Below the pieces are notes generated by a model. That model was not told the DNA's origin. It saw nothing but the letters and a program-made list of their open reading frames with translations, and ran no database searches. A DNA stretch of 64,000 nt from Euglena gracilis. Taxonomy: Eukaryota; Euglenida; Euglenophyceae; Euglenales. The stretch is from contig CP154957.1 of assembly GCA_039621445.1 (NCBI GenBank), positions 32,878,399-32,942,398 on the forward strand. Direction: 5' to 3'. Below, in pieces: positions 33,267 through 44,576 of the stretch; positions within the stretch are counted from its first letter, which is position 1; each line of letters begins with the position of its first letter. The position numbers and the translations under genes were made by a program.

Positions 33267-33269
33267 CTA
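33244..33269 (-). promoter_or_regulatory. Gag-pol UAG and hairpin, element B (decayed)
   Basis: UAG at 33269-33267 is followed by GGGAGCCCGAGGTCTG, as in A. The 3' arm reads TACCTC in place of GACCTC, so the closing C-G pair of the stem is lost. UAG and frame continuity are retained. Confidence 0.6.
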
Positions 33270-35039
33270 CTCCAAGTCCGATTCAGCACTTCGGCTGATT
33301 ATCGTTTTCTTGTGTGAGTAGATAGCGCGCAATGCGCGGACCGCATTGCGGTCATCCTCCAACGAGGATTCGGAGTTCTCATCCCCCTCCCTGCCCGAAG
33401 CCGGGGTTCCCTCCTCTAAAGAGGAGATTTTGAACCCGACCTTGTGTTTGTTGTTGTGTTTTGTATCATTGTAGTGACGTTGGTTCGGGCGGGGAGAGCG
33501 AGAACGGTAACATTTGGACGAATGGTGGTTATGTGATCCACAAAGGGAACACTTTTGTCGGTTTTGTGATTTTTGTCGGTTTTGTGATGGGCTTTCACCC
33601 CTTGTAGGTCTTGGTGAACGGAATCCCGTTCAACCACGGTTCTTGTTGTAATCCGGTTTCCCGGATGACGATCGCGAAGAAGATGATCCACTTCGCGAAC
33701 GTGATGGCGATGAGTCGCGATTTGTATCACGCTTGTAAGGGGGTCGGGGTGATCGACCACGAGGTGCGCGATCGCGTCCGCGGTCGCGGAACGGTGAGCG
33801 GGACCTTTGGCGATAACCCGAAGATTGTGATTGTCCGGATTTGTGTGAAAACCCAGAGGAGCGTGAGCTCCGCGAGGATTGTGAACCCCTTGGACTCTGA
33901 TACCGCTTTCGCGTATCAGGGTGGGGGCAGTCACGGGACGTATGCCCCGCTTTGTTGCACAAAAAGCAAGTTTTGTCAGAAGATTGGTCAGATGAGCGCG
34001 GATAGCGCGTTTTTGTATCTCCTCTTGGAGAATTTGTATGTTTACCGTATCCCCGTGGGGATTTTGGCGATTTTGGAGAAGAAGTTTTTTGTAGGGCACT
34101 TACCGTACCGCTAGGGAGACCAGCGGTATGGTGGTGGGTGTAAGCCGATTGTATCTGTCCCAAAAGTTGTGAGAGTTTCATTTGTTTGGATACATAGTTC
34201 CATCGTTGTTCAAGTGTGAGTTTGTTGTCCGCGAGTTCCTCGCGGTGAATGTCCTTGATAATTGTAGGAATGAAATGGAGGAGAACCGCATCGAATTGTT
34301 CTTTCATTTGGTTCTCTCCCAGTTCATCAACCTCAGAAGCCAATCCCAACCATTTGGAATACCAAAGGTCGATTGACTTCCATTTTCGGTCACTGGGCGC
34401 GAATTGCCGCCATTTTTTCTCCAGCGTAATTCGCGAAATGAGGCTTGAACAGGTTGACGCATATTGGTCAACCAGTTCATCAAAAGTTATCCGATTCCTG
34501 ATCACAAGTTGTCGGGCGCGTTCTTTTTCTTCCTTGGGGAGGCAATCAATGAATTCCATCTTGATTACCTCAGGGTTCCCGTGTGGGATTGGACCCTTCA
34601 AGTCCCAGTAGTATGTCCAGTCGCGCCAAAATTGTTTCCAAGTTGTGGGATCTCCGTCCCATTGTGGCTTAACCTTGTTGGCAATTGTAATGGTACCTTT
34701 GAAATCGCGTTGTGGACCGCGATTTCCATCGTAATTGTTGGGGTAAGGTTGTTGTTGTGGCATGCGCGAATGCGCATCCAGGATGGTACTCATGGTACCG
34801 TAGGTACCATGGGTATTTGGCACATCGCAATTCCGCGAATTGTATAATTGTGGTTCGCGATTCCGCGATTCGGATTGTAAAGGCTCGCGATTCCGCGATT
34901 CGGGGTGTGGCAACATACCAGGGGGGTAGGAATCCCGTTGTTCACCCGCAAATCGGGGAACCGCGGTAAATTCCGTGTTTCGCATTCGCGATCCATGGCC
35001 AATACCCGGGGTAGGGGTATGGCTCATACCGCGAATCAA
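33270..35039 (-). pseudogene. gag: Element B Gag, capsid/knuckle part
   Basis: Matches A Gag, including CFLCNKAGHTSRDC and CSLC...HHSSKC. A CGA-to-TGA change at 33630-33632 ends the main frame after NKNRG. The second knuckle and C-terminus follow in sequence homologous to A. MSTILDAHSRM lies in frame with upstream PTPGIGHGSRMRNTEF sequence, so here the capsid part is fused to the preceding segment, unlike A. Confidence 0.85.
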
Positions 35040-37366
35040 ACCCGATTCGCGAATTTCTTGTTGTAAAACCGGAGGATTCGCGGTTTTTGTGGTAAAAACC
35101 GGTTCCTCATCCGAAGATTTACCCTTAGGGGGGGAATCTTGAGTTGTGGAATAAACGGGCGATTGTAATCGCGATTGTAGGCATATTCATGATCATGTGC
35201 ATCCGTGGATGCTTGTAGGGCATGCGCATCCGAAGATGCTCGTAGGGGTGCGCATACTGTGCTTTTGGAAGGATTAGCATCCAACGGATCGCGAATGTGA
35301 TGCTCAAAGTCGCGAGTTGGATGTCCGGCATCCGAAGATGCTTCGGTTGATGCGAGAAAAGCGCGTTGTGAGCTGGAAGTTGCATTTTGACCACCGAAAA
35401 CACGGTTTTCAGGGGCAAAGTGCGGGGGGTTGCGGGATTTTGCATGAATCTCGTCCAAAGTCAATGCAAAATCTTGGATACTTTGTTCCAATGAACCAAC
35501 CACTTGGAAAAGGTCCGAAATTCTTTCAACATCACTCTGCAAACGCTTAATACGTTTGCGGTATGAGGGTAACTCATCCAAAAGTGGTAGTTTGTCAACA
35601 ATGGAGGCAAAATCCGCTGAAAGCTTTGGAAAAGTGGTGTCCAAGAATTGGACCCGCTTAACCAAAGTTTCCATTGCGGTTGTAAGGGTGTTCACCCGAT
35701 TCTCGGTTTGTGGGGTTGTGGTACCCAACGTGGGTTGGAGTACCCCAACCGCATTTTCAGCGGTTTTGTCATCCATCATTGTAGAAAGTCGGTTCTCCAA
35801 CACCCAGATTTGTTGTTTTATTGTGAGAACTTGTTGGGTGACCGAATTTTCGGTCCTCATCAAGGTTTCACAAAATTCTTGTAAGTTTTCCTGATTTTTC
35901 GCAAGCATTTGGTCGTAAAATGTGCGAAAATCAAGGGGTAGTTCGACTTCGCGAACCGTTTGTCCATCCGAGGATGGTTGGAGTCCGGAGACCCTTGTAG
36001 AAAGTGTTTGTACGCGTTTTTGTAAATGGGAAGTGGTGGATTGTAAGGTTTTGTGTTGGGTATTCAAATCCGCAAGTGCGGTTTCAATGCCGGTGATATC
36101 CGGAATTGATTTTTGAATACCGTTGCACCGTTTGTGCAAATCCGCAAACGCGGATTCGATTTTGTTCACATCCGCTTGTAACTGATTGTGCAAATCGGTT
36201 ACAGTGGATCGTAATGCTCCCATACTGGGATTTTTGGTGGAAGTTTCCGCAAAGCGGCGTTGTAAGTCCCCAATTGCAGTTTGTAGTCCCGAAACATCCG
36301 CAAAAGCGGTTTTCAGGTCTGCAAACGCAATTTGGAGATCCGCATTCGCGGTTTGGATGGTAGTTATGACCGTTTCTCGGTCTTGGAGTTCCGCATTCGC
36401 GGTTTGTAAGCTAAGAATCACCGCATCGCGGGATTGGAGTTCCGCCGTAGCGGTTTGTAGCGCATTGGACGCAGTTTCAAGTTTTTGTATGTCGTTTTGC
36501 CACTTTTCATGGAAGAAATCTTGCCGATGCGCGATTTCTGCCACTTGAGTGTGCAATGTGGTCAAATTGTGGGAAACTTCACCGCATTTGCAGGAAGTTT
36601 GTTCCAAACGAGCAATCCGCTCTTCCAGTTGTTGAGCAAAAGCTCTTTGTACATAGTTTTCGCATATTTGTGCAAAATTTTGATGAAAACTTGCGTTTTC
36701 ATCACCCAAACGCAAAATGCGTTCTTGGGATTGTTGTACAACGTTGGATAGGGTTGAGAAGTGCTCATATGAGACATATGAGCCAAGTTCCGCACCCGTA
36801 GGCGCTTTATCCCGTTGTTGTAGGCGGGACTGCATTTCTTGCATTGTATAAGAAAAGTTTTCCAATTGTGTGAACAATTGTTGTACAGTTTGTTGTAAAT
36901 GTGAAAATTTTGCGTTATTCCGCGATTCTGCGGTGTGGAGGGTCTCTTGTACCTGTTGGAAGTTGTGTACCAAGGTGTTGCGCAAAAATGCGTCAAAACC
37001 TTGGTGGAGGTTATGAAGGTCCATTGTAGTGGAGTTAAAATTCTTTTAGCAAAATTGTCTAAATTCTTGGATATATTGCCAAAGGAAGTCCAGCTTGCCG
37101 AAAACGGCCTTGTGACTGTCTTCATCAAATTGTAGGACTTGATTCAGTGTTTTAGCGCAATTTTGGACACATGCTTCGACGTGTCGAAATTGCTGTTGTA
37201 GTGGGTGGTTCTCCGGTAAATTTGCGATTACGCGCTCAACGGTATTACTGGAGAACGAATACCGGTCTTCTTCGGGGTCATTGTCCATGGGAACAATGAC
37301 ACCGGCAGTGTCCGGGACTACCAACCGCATTTCAGCGGCCCAAGGTAGTTCTGGGATTTCTCCCAA
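35036..37366 (-). pseudogene. gag: Element B Gag coiled-coil part
   Basis: Same coiled-coil blocks as A (IAFADLKTAFADVSGLQTAI, TALADLNTQHKTLQSTTSHL). A stop near 37050 (in sense before MDLHNLHQG) splits it into 37366-37046 and 37024-35036. A G-run length change near 35133 shifts the C-terminus into another frame. Broken but collinear with A. Confidence 0.8.
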
Positions 37367-37399
37367 CTGTGGCGGGGGGGGGGCAAGTCCCGAATGGGG

Positions 37400-38130
37400 C
37401 TAACCGGTGGTAGGGCCGGGGGGGGGGGGGAAAAAACAAGGTGTTTCCAACCCGTCCTCGTAAGGGGGGGGCTCTGTAGGCAATTGGGTGCCAAAAGTCA
37501 CTAATTGCCAGTTCCGTTCGGGCATTCTGCCCACTTGTGAGTCAGACTCCGCAGAAGCGGAAGGGGTCCATAGACCCATTGTAGGGTTATGTTGTACCGC
37601 AAATGCGGCTGTTTTAACAGTGGGTCCGCGAATGCGGGTTGGGTCCGTAGACCCTTGTAGGGGGGGGCACCGCCAAAGCGGCTTGGGTCCGAAGACCCTT
37701 GGAGGGGGGGGGTACCGCCAAAGCGGCTTGGGTCCGAAGACCCTTGGAGGGGGGGGGGGTACCGCCGAAGCGGTTTGGGTCCGAAGACCCTTGGAGGGGG
37801 GGGGTACCGCCGAAGCGGCTCGGGTCCGAAGACCCTTGGAGGGGGGGGGGTACCGCCGAAGCGGCTTGCTGTAGGGGGGGGGGGGCACCGCCAATGCGGT
37901 TTGGGTTAGAAAACCCAGTTGTGGGGGGGTACCGCCGAAGCGGCTTGGGCGTCCGCCCCTTGTGGATAAAAATTTTCTGTCGCTAAAGCGACTTGGGCAT
38001 CCGCCCCTTGTAAGGAAAAATTTCTTGTCGCCGTAGCGACTTCGTCTGCATTCTGCAGTCCACGAAGCGAACCTATTAAAAAGGCATAGTTAATAGGTGC
38101 GTTTCCAGTGTGTGCATGTGCACTTTGCAT
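37400..38130 (-). pseudogene. gag: Element B Gag N-terminus with minisatellite
   Basis: ATG at about 38130 (MQSAHAHTGNAPINY), followed by ENF/RNF-QGADAQ repeats and then the expanded hairpin minisatellite. The protein beyond it (SASAESDSQVGRMPERNWQL) lies in a different frame. G-runs up to 12 long make the frame unstable. Confidence 0.65.
37615..37935 (-). repeat. Gag minisatellite, element B (about 6-7 units)
   Basis: Units containing GGGTCCGAAGACCC, a G-run of 7-12 and CCGCCGAAGCGG recur at a period of about 55-60 bp. There are more units than in A, with G-run length varying between units. CCGCCAAAGCGG variants keep the paired arms. Confidence 0.85.
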
Positions 38131-38335
38131 TTGTGATGAAAAATTGGGAAATTTTTTTTTGAAGATCGTAAAAATTGTAAAAATTGTAAAAATTTGTGTG
38201 AAAAGACCCAAAAATATAAGCAAAGGTGGGGGCTCAGAGGCGTTGTGATGCAACCGTAGCCACTTGTGCCCCTGAGACACCTCGCCCGTGCTTAGGCGCC
38301 TTTTTCTGAGTTTTTCTTTGGTCGTTCGACCGTTA

Positions 38336-38350
38336 CCTATTCTGCTACCA
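38336..38350 (-). other. Element B primer-binding site
   Basis: TGGTAGCAGAATAGG starts two bases after the sense LTR end. Same initiator-Met-like PBS as A. Confidence 0.8.
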
Positions 38351-38352
38351 AG

Positions 38353-38780
38353 TGTACGTCCCACCCCGGCTTTTCTGCTTATGCTTTCCTCCCGAAAAGC
38401 CCGTGGGGGGGTAACAATAAAATTTGCTTCCCTTTTCCCCTTTTGAATGCAAAGCACACAAGCAGAAGAATTGGTGGAACCGCAGTCCCTTATATGAAAG
38501 TGACTTTTGCTCTTTCGAGCTTTGTAAAAGAAAGAAATAAAACTTGTATTCAATTGGGACTTCGCCCTCAGAATTCTAAAACAGAATTGCAAAGTACCAA
38601 ACCCAATAACCTTGAATTAGGAACCAGTTCCTTTCGCTAAGCTTTCGCTAGCTCTGAGATTCTCTCTTTGTCCTATGGTTTAACCATGCCACTGTGTACA
38701 GCCCGGCCGTAGCCAGCTTGTAGGCCGAGCCCATTGTATCTGGTTCACAGTGCCATGGCAGAATGGCTGCCTGGTACACA
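38353..38780 (-). repeat. Element B 5' LTR
   Basis: 428 bp, TGTACGTCCC...GGTACACA on the + strand, collinear with the A LTRs with scattered substitutions and small indels. The TATA-like CATATAAGGG is retained. The right flank is CAGTGTCCC. Confidence 0.93.
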
Positions 38781-38827
38781 CAGTGTCCCGATCAACTGCT
38801 TCATTGCAGTAGCGCTGGTACGCATTC
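38781..38827. other. Flank between element B and element D
   Basis: 47 bp of pre-existing sequence, ending in ATTC, the target duplication of element D. Joined across D it continues at 44101. Confidence 0.6.
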
Positions 38828-39411
38828 TGTCGGTGGGGGGTTTTAGGGAAAAAAAAGAAAGACGAAAGTGAAAGTAGTGGACCGGAATGAATTTAAATGC
38901 CTGGGAAATGGAGTGCCCGACCGACTGGGCCTCCTTCTTCCTTTTCCCCCACCTACGGTCACCACCCAGCCCCAGGGTTTTTCAATAAAAAGAGCCTCCG
39001 GAGGGTTCAGGGCCGGAGGCCCGGCTTTTCGCCCCCTGCCAGTGGCTGGGTTGGCATACCGGCGTAGGATCCAAAACTTTGCAACTGAAAATGGCTTTTT
39101 CTGTCCTTGAATCCAAAGAAAACCACAGAGAAGAACCTTTTTAGCATGGACTTGATTCAAAAGGCAAAGCAAACAACAAGGAACCTGCACACCTTGGTCA
39201 GACACACCTGTGCTTGCAGTGGGTGAGAGGAACATACAAACAATGATTTTGGAATGGAATGCCTTGCTCCTTCATTCTTTTCTTTTGTATTTCCAGAATT
39301 GCAACATTTTGCTCACCTTCCAATTGACTTCCGGAGCTTCCTACCCACTGGGTGAGTCTTATCGCGGGGGGAATGTTGAGAAACCGGCTGTCGGCGGGCC
39401 GACAGCCGACA
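38828..39411 (-). repeat. Element D 3' LTR
   Basis: 584 bp. Perfect TGTCGG/CCGACA ends. The right edge carries a nested palindrome, GGCTGTCGGCGGGCCGACAG. Direct repeat of 43513-44096. Confidence 0.92.
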
Positions 39412-39424
39412 CCCCCTCCCTTGC
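39412..39424 (-). other. Element D polypurine tract
   Basis: Sense CAAGGGAGGGGG sits directly before the 3' LTR start TGTCGG. A diverged copy of this PPT-LTR junction occurs at 56570-56610. Confidence 0.8.
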
Positions 39425-42400
39425 GACGTTAGTCGGACCAATTTTTGCCCCCCCCCCTTGAATGGGGAAAATCGTTTTTTTTTCAAGGTTGGGCCGTTTT
39501 GGCCTCCGGGGGCATTTTTTTAATTTTTTTGAAGGGCTGTGGTGACCCCCCCCCCAGCAACTTGATAGTGCTTTTAGGGGAACCTGAAAAATCAGGTGAT
39601 AACGGGGCCAGCCCCCCCCCCACCACCGGTGGAAGGGAGAAAGAAACGTCCCACAAAAAAAGTGGGGGAATTCTTGTACTTTGTTGAGTCCGAACTTGTG
39701 TTTGCAAAAGGAACATGGAACCCATAAAAGAATCGAAAACAAAAAAATCTTCGGGCACACTTCCCCCCAGGCCTGTCCCTCACACTGCCTTAATTAAAAC
39801 GTCCCTTTGGCAGCGTTCAAGAATATTGCCCCTGGTGAGGAAGGAAAGAATCCAAACAATAACAACTGAACATTCGTTGATTTTTTTTTGTGAAGAAATG
39901 AAATTCTTTTGAATCAGGGACTTGGCTCACAGTGCCCGGCGTAATTCTTTGTTTGGGTGGGGAAAAAAAGAACAGGAGCGAGGAATTCCCTTCCAATTCG
40001 GGACAAGGAAAAGGCAAAGAAGGGTGAGGAAAAGGAAAAACGGTGAGGCGCCAAGGTACGAGGTAAGGCGGTTATATGGGGGAATAGTGTACAGATGGGT
40101 GTGCGGGTTCGTGTGCGTGCGCGGTTGCGTGTTTTGTGTGTATGTACGCCCTCTTCCTTGTCATGCATTCCAACCGAAAATGACTTGGGTCGATTTTTTT
40201 TGTTGAATGCAAAGAGAACAGGGCTTCACATTGGCCCTCAGCCACTATCTCACAGGGCTTTAGTGCCCACGTGGCTGTTTTTTATTTGGCCCACGACCAG
40301 GGCCTGTGGATGGAGGAGGGTCCATCCCCCCCCCCCCGAGTTCGAATGTTCCATGAAAATTGCAGTCCTCAAAATCCAAACCGAAGCTGAGTCTGCGAAA
40401 AAAACTGAGTCTGAACTCGGTTTTCTCCTTTGGAAAAAAGTCAAAATTCCCAGGTTTTTTCAGCACAAATGAATCCTCCACCAAACCAGGGCCTGCAAAA
40501 GCCCTCAAATAATCCAACCAGGAATTCCAACCACCAAACCGAACGTCAGCCACACAACATCCCACAATAGGAGCGTGGACTGCACAAGCTGTGCCAAACT
40601 GAATCACAGTGACAACCAACCGATCTGCCCCCCCCCCCCCCGGCAACACAGCCGTGAGGTTGGGGATTCTCCAGCAATTTCAAAAATCCCGAAGAATGCG
40701 ACTCTCCAGGAACATTCTCACTGCCCCCCCCCCCCCATTCACACGGGGCATTGGGGGTCAAACGACTTGGCAAACTCAAAAATCCCAAAAATTCAAATTC
40801 AAGTCTCTCCCCCCCCCCCCCCCCCCAATAGGAGGCAAGGGGCACCCTGGCTTCAGCCTCCAAACCCAAAAAAATCACAAACCTGGGCCTTTTGTCCAAA
40901 CCGAAGGAAATAAAACACCACCATTCAACTCCGACATAAAGGAGATGGGGCTTCTCACTGCCCCCCCCCCCCCGCAAAAGGGCCGGAGGGCAAAACCTCA
41001 ATTAATTCAACCTGGGCTTCACATTTCCAAACCGATTGCAAAACAAAATTCAGCTCCACCAAAGCCGAATTGGTCACAGGACAAGGCTTCGCTGAGCCCC
41101 CCCCCCAAGCACACGGGGTGGCAGGGTCAAAAATTGGGAAAATCGTGCCCAAGCCAAAATCTGCCAGATTCCAAAAAAAAAGAAATTTGAACGCTCACTC
41201 CTGAGGCTCGGTACTCCAAAGAAAGCAATCCAGTTGTCATAAAAATTACTTCGGTGCACTCAGCCAAATGGACCCCCCCCCAAATGATGGGAGAACCCAT
41301 TTACATTTGTATTCCTCCAAAATTCTTCACTGGAGGAAAAATAAGCTGATTCTTGCACCCAGTCCATTTGGGCAGTCCCCCCCCCCCGTACGGCGTGGCC
41401 ACACCGCTTGGGGAGAGTTGAGACTGTCTCAGAGCGGGAGAATGAATCCTGGGCTTCAGCCCTGAATCAAAACCAATTATCAGCCCAGGCTTCGACACAC
41501 CAAGGCTCAGCATTAAACTTCCCAGGGGTAACAATACCACTTCAAGTACTCACCGTGGTGACGAAATTCTGCTTGTGGTAGTCCAAATTGCAAAATTCTT
41601 GATAAATTCTCCAAGGTGAAATTCTCGAACTTGCTCCTTGTGTTGTTGAGTTGAAAACCTGCACGAGGGGAAAAAAGAAACAAAAAAGGCAAACACAGCA
41701 ACAAACATCAACAAAAAGCTGGACCCTATGGCTGCCTCTTCACAACACCCACACAGATTGATTTGTCGGTGTGGCCAAACCACAACAAAAAAACCAGGAT
41801 GCATCATTGTCTAGCATATTGCCGAACAACTCATGGCAATTGGGGAAGGGAGGAACCCCATTACGACAAAATTTGCATCCCCAGCAGCAGGCTGCAACAC
41901 AAAACGCAGCTGTTGGAAAAATCAAAAAATAAGTGCTGCTGTTGGAAAAATGTGCAGCCGACCACAACCAAGCAAACCACTCCAGATGAGATTGAGATTA
42001 TGGCTCACCATTTGGCCAACACACCCCACAGGACAAGGAAAAAATGAGCTTTGCCACCACTTTGGGTTATTTTTTAGAAATATTCTGGTGGACTTTGTTT
42101 CCCAACAGGCTTGACAATACAACCAATTTCATGAAACAAAATTCTGGCGATTATGCAGCTGAACGGCACCCTCAGCTGCCCAATGACTCTGAGATTTTCC
42201 GGAATGGGGCTCTCAGAAAATGCAACCACCCACACATCTCAACCACATGAATCTTCTCAGGGGTTACACAGAAAATGGTCGGGCCCAACCACCTCCCGTG
42301 CATGTTCCCCCCCTTGTTAACTCATCAGTTGAAAACTTGGAATGGTCACCAAAAATTCCCCAGGTCGCGACCAAAAACAAAAACACTGAACTGAAACTGA

Positions 42401-43499
42401 ACCACTGAATACTGAACTGAAAATTGAACACCACTGAACTCAGGATCCCTGGGCCCTTAAGTGTGTGTCGACGGGGGTGTCTGTTCCTCCCGGATTTACA
42501 CACCCGGTTCCCCTCTTTGACTAGTCAATCCCAAAAATGAATGAAAATTACTCTGCCTGCCATTGTTCGATAGAGGTGTTCTTTTCCCCTCGAAATGGCA
42601 TAACCCAAAACCGAACTGGGCTGCCTCACTGGAAGCACACTGAAACTGAGTGAAACAACAAAACTGTGAAAATGGAACAGGTCGATGCATGTCCCAGACA
42701 GGAAAAAAGTCACTGAACAAACCAGTAAACCTCTCCCAAAAGATGGACTCGGAGCCCACAAATGCATGGGACCAGCATACAAACCCACTGAAATGATGTC
42801 CCAATCTGTGGATTGAGCACCTGCCACACCTGCAGTGAACTCACCCTGATCAAAGTTGAACTGGGACTGGCAAAACAAAATACTTTTGGAACTGTTTGTC
42901 TGGCTGCTTGAGCACAAGTAAAAGGGTACTGTGCACCCCAGAGAAAACGGTGTTTCTCAAAAATGACATGCTTCAAGCATTCTGAGGTTGATCCGAAAAA
43001 AATCTACAACCAGAAAACGATGAAAAACTTGAATCACTGGTGAAGAAAACGTAAACTTGACTTTCCCACAGCCAAAACTGTAAAACGACCAATGAAAATG
43101 AAAACCTGAAAATGAAAACTTCTGCCAGAAAAATTATCTTCCAGATTGGACTCCACAGTTCGTTCAAAAAGCACAGCCTGAGTTGGGAAAAAATTGCTGA
43201 AAATGAGACACTGACAAAAACCACAAGCCACAGAAAAAAATTCACACAAGTCAACTGCTGGAGCTTAGAGCTTGGCTCACGGACACTCAACCTGGCCCGT
43301 TCTCCTATCACTGGGAGTTGCAAAAATCTGGGCCGTTTTCAGTGTCCCTTCCCCCCAGAGCCTTGCTCACAGATTGATTCCATTCCATTTGCCAAATGCC
43401 AGATGATTCACCCACTCAGTTTTACAGCACAGATTGGTGCAGATTCCAAAAAAACCACAGATTTCAAAAAGATTCTGCTTGGCACAGCCCAGCAGCAAA
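39425..43499 (-). other. Element D internal non-coding region with C-tract array
   Basis: No supported gene; open frames are short and low-complexity. Between 40326 and 41387, eight C-runs of 9-18 bp (on the + strand) occur at spacings of 85-300 bp, each followed by loosely similar sequence rich in CAAAATCC/CCAAACC. They look like diverged tandem units. The rest (41400-43499) is AT-rich without structure I can name. Confidence 0.7.
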
Positions 43500-43512
43500 C
43501 CTCTGCTTACCA
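43500..43512 (-). other. Element D primer-binding site
   Basis: Sense TGGTAAGCAGAGG begins immediately after the 5' LTR. It resembles the initiator-Met PBS TGGTAGCAGAGG with one extra A. Confidence 0.75.
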
Positions 43513-44096
43513 TGTCGGTGGGGGGTTTTAAGGAAAAAAAAGAAAGACGAAAGTGAAAGTAGTGGACCGGAATGAATTTAAATGCCTGGGAAATGGAGTG
43601 CCCGACCGACTGGGCCTCCTTCTTCCTTTTCCCCCACCTACGGTCACCACCCAGCCCCAGGGTTTTTCAATAAAAAGAGCCTCCGGAGGGCTCAGGGCCG
43701 GAGGCCCGGCTTTTCGCCCCCTTCCAGTGGCTGGGTTGGCATACCGGCGTAGGATCCAAAACTTTGCAACTGAAAATGGCTTTTTCTGTCCTTGAATCCA
43801 AAGAAAACCACAGAGAAGAACCTTTTTAGCATGGACTTGATTCAAAAGGCAAAGCAAACAACAAGGAACCTGCACACCTTGGTCAGACACACCTGTGCTT
43901 GCAGTGGGTGAGAGCAACATACAGAGAATGATTTTGGAATGGAATGCCTTGCTCCTTCATTCTTTTCTTTTGTATTTCCAGAATTGCAACATTTTGCTCA
44001 CCTTCCAATTGACTTCCGGAGCTTCCTACCCACTGGGTGAGTCTTATCGCGGGGGGAATGTTGAGAAACCGGCTGTCGGCGGGCCGACAGCCGACA
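43513..44096 (-). repeat. Element D 5' LTR
   Basis: 584-bp repeat of 38828-39411. Right flank ATTC matches the left flank of the element. Confidence 0.92.
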
Positions 44097-44100
44097 ATTC

Positions 44101-44576
44101 CCCGTATTTCTGAGTGTGACTCCATCCGGTGCATCTGCCACCTCTATCACCTCTACCACCTTCGGTGGCCCATACAAAACAATGGCCATGGGGCCATCTT
44201 TCTTACCTGTCACACTCGGACGGCTCTGAAACCAAAAACACCAAGATAAAATCAGCAAATGACACAAACACGCCAAAAGTGGCAAGCAAAAGCACACACA
44301 CACCCCTCTCTCCCCGCCGTATATATTGAAGATGGGACTTTCCCATTTTCCTCTAACCACTGACCGCGGACGTGCACGGCACTCCATACAACCTTTGTAC
44401 TTTACACCCATAGTATCTACCGGCGACCTGTGGCCGCACAGGGAGTCATGAGGAGTTTCTCCTTGTGGCAAGGGCCAAAAGAGACGTCTCCCTGGGCCCG
44501 GGGCACGGTCTGGGTGAAGCTGTGCTGCCCGCCGTGTATTTGTACAGAAGCATACTACAACGATTTCAAAAAAAAA
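44101..44576. other. Spacer between elements D and E
   Basis: No gene recognised. It holds a 9-bp inverted repeat (GAGTGTGAC near 44112, GTCACACTC near 44210), a TATATA stretch near 44320 and an A-run just before element E. Confidence 0.5.

Larger units (their letters stand above)
24597..38780 (-). mobile_element. Element B: degraded sister of element A
   Basis: Same order as A (5' LTR, PBS, Gag, Pol, X1, X2) on the minus strand. It is cut within X2 at 24597 by the insertion of element C; its X3 and 3' LTR should lie to the left of the window if they survive. It carries several nonsense codons, frameshifts and a 16-bp integrase deletion, so it is not functional. Its single LTR differs from that of A by roughly 5-7% by eye. 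Confidence 0.9.
38828..44096 (-). mobile_element. Element D: non-autonomous LTR retrotransposon (LARD-like)
   Basis: Two 584-bp direct repeats (TGTCGG...CCGACA) flank 4.1 kb with no gag or pol homology in any frame. A sense PBS lies next to the right LTR and a polypurine tract next to the left LTR, so orientation is minus. ATTC flanks both ends (38824-38827 and 44097-44100). The LTRs differ at about six positions, so the insertion is young. It must have been mobilised by proteins from another element. Confidence 0.9.

Noticed and set aside
37615-37935. Possible CRISPR-like array
   Set aside because: Units are contiguous with no unique spacers, sit inside a Gag frame, and the host is eukaryotic. 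It is a minisatellite.
42525-43323. Minus-strand frames in element D as a hidden gag
   Set aside because: Short, with unrelated hydrophobic/Phe-rich translations; no capsid-like pattern or zinc knuckle.
44108-44222. 9-bp inverted repeat GAGTGTGAC/GTCACACTC as transposon ends
   Set aside because: No target duplication or longer terminal repeat; likely chance.
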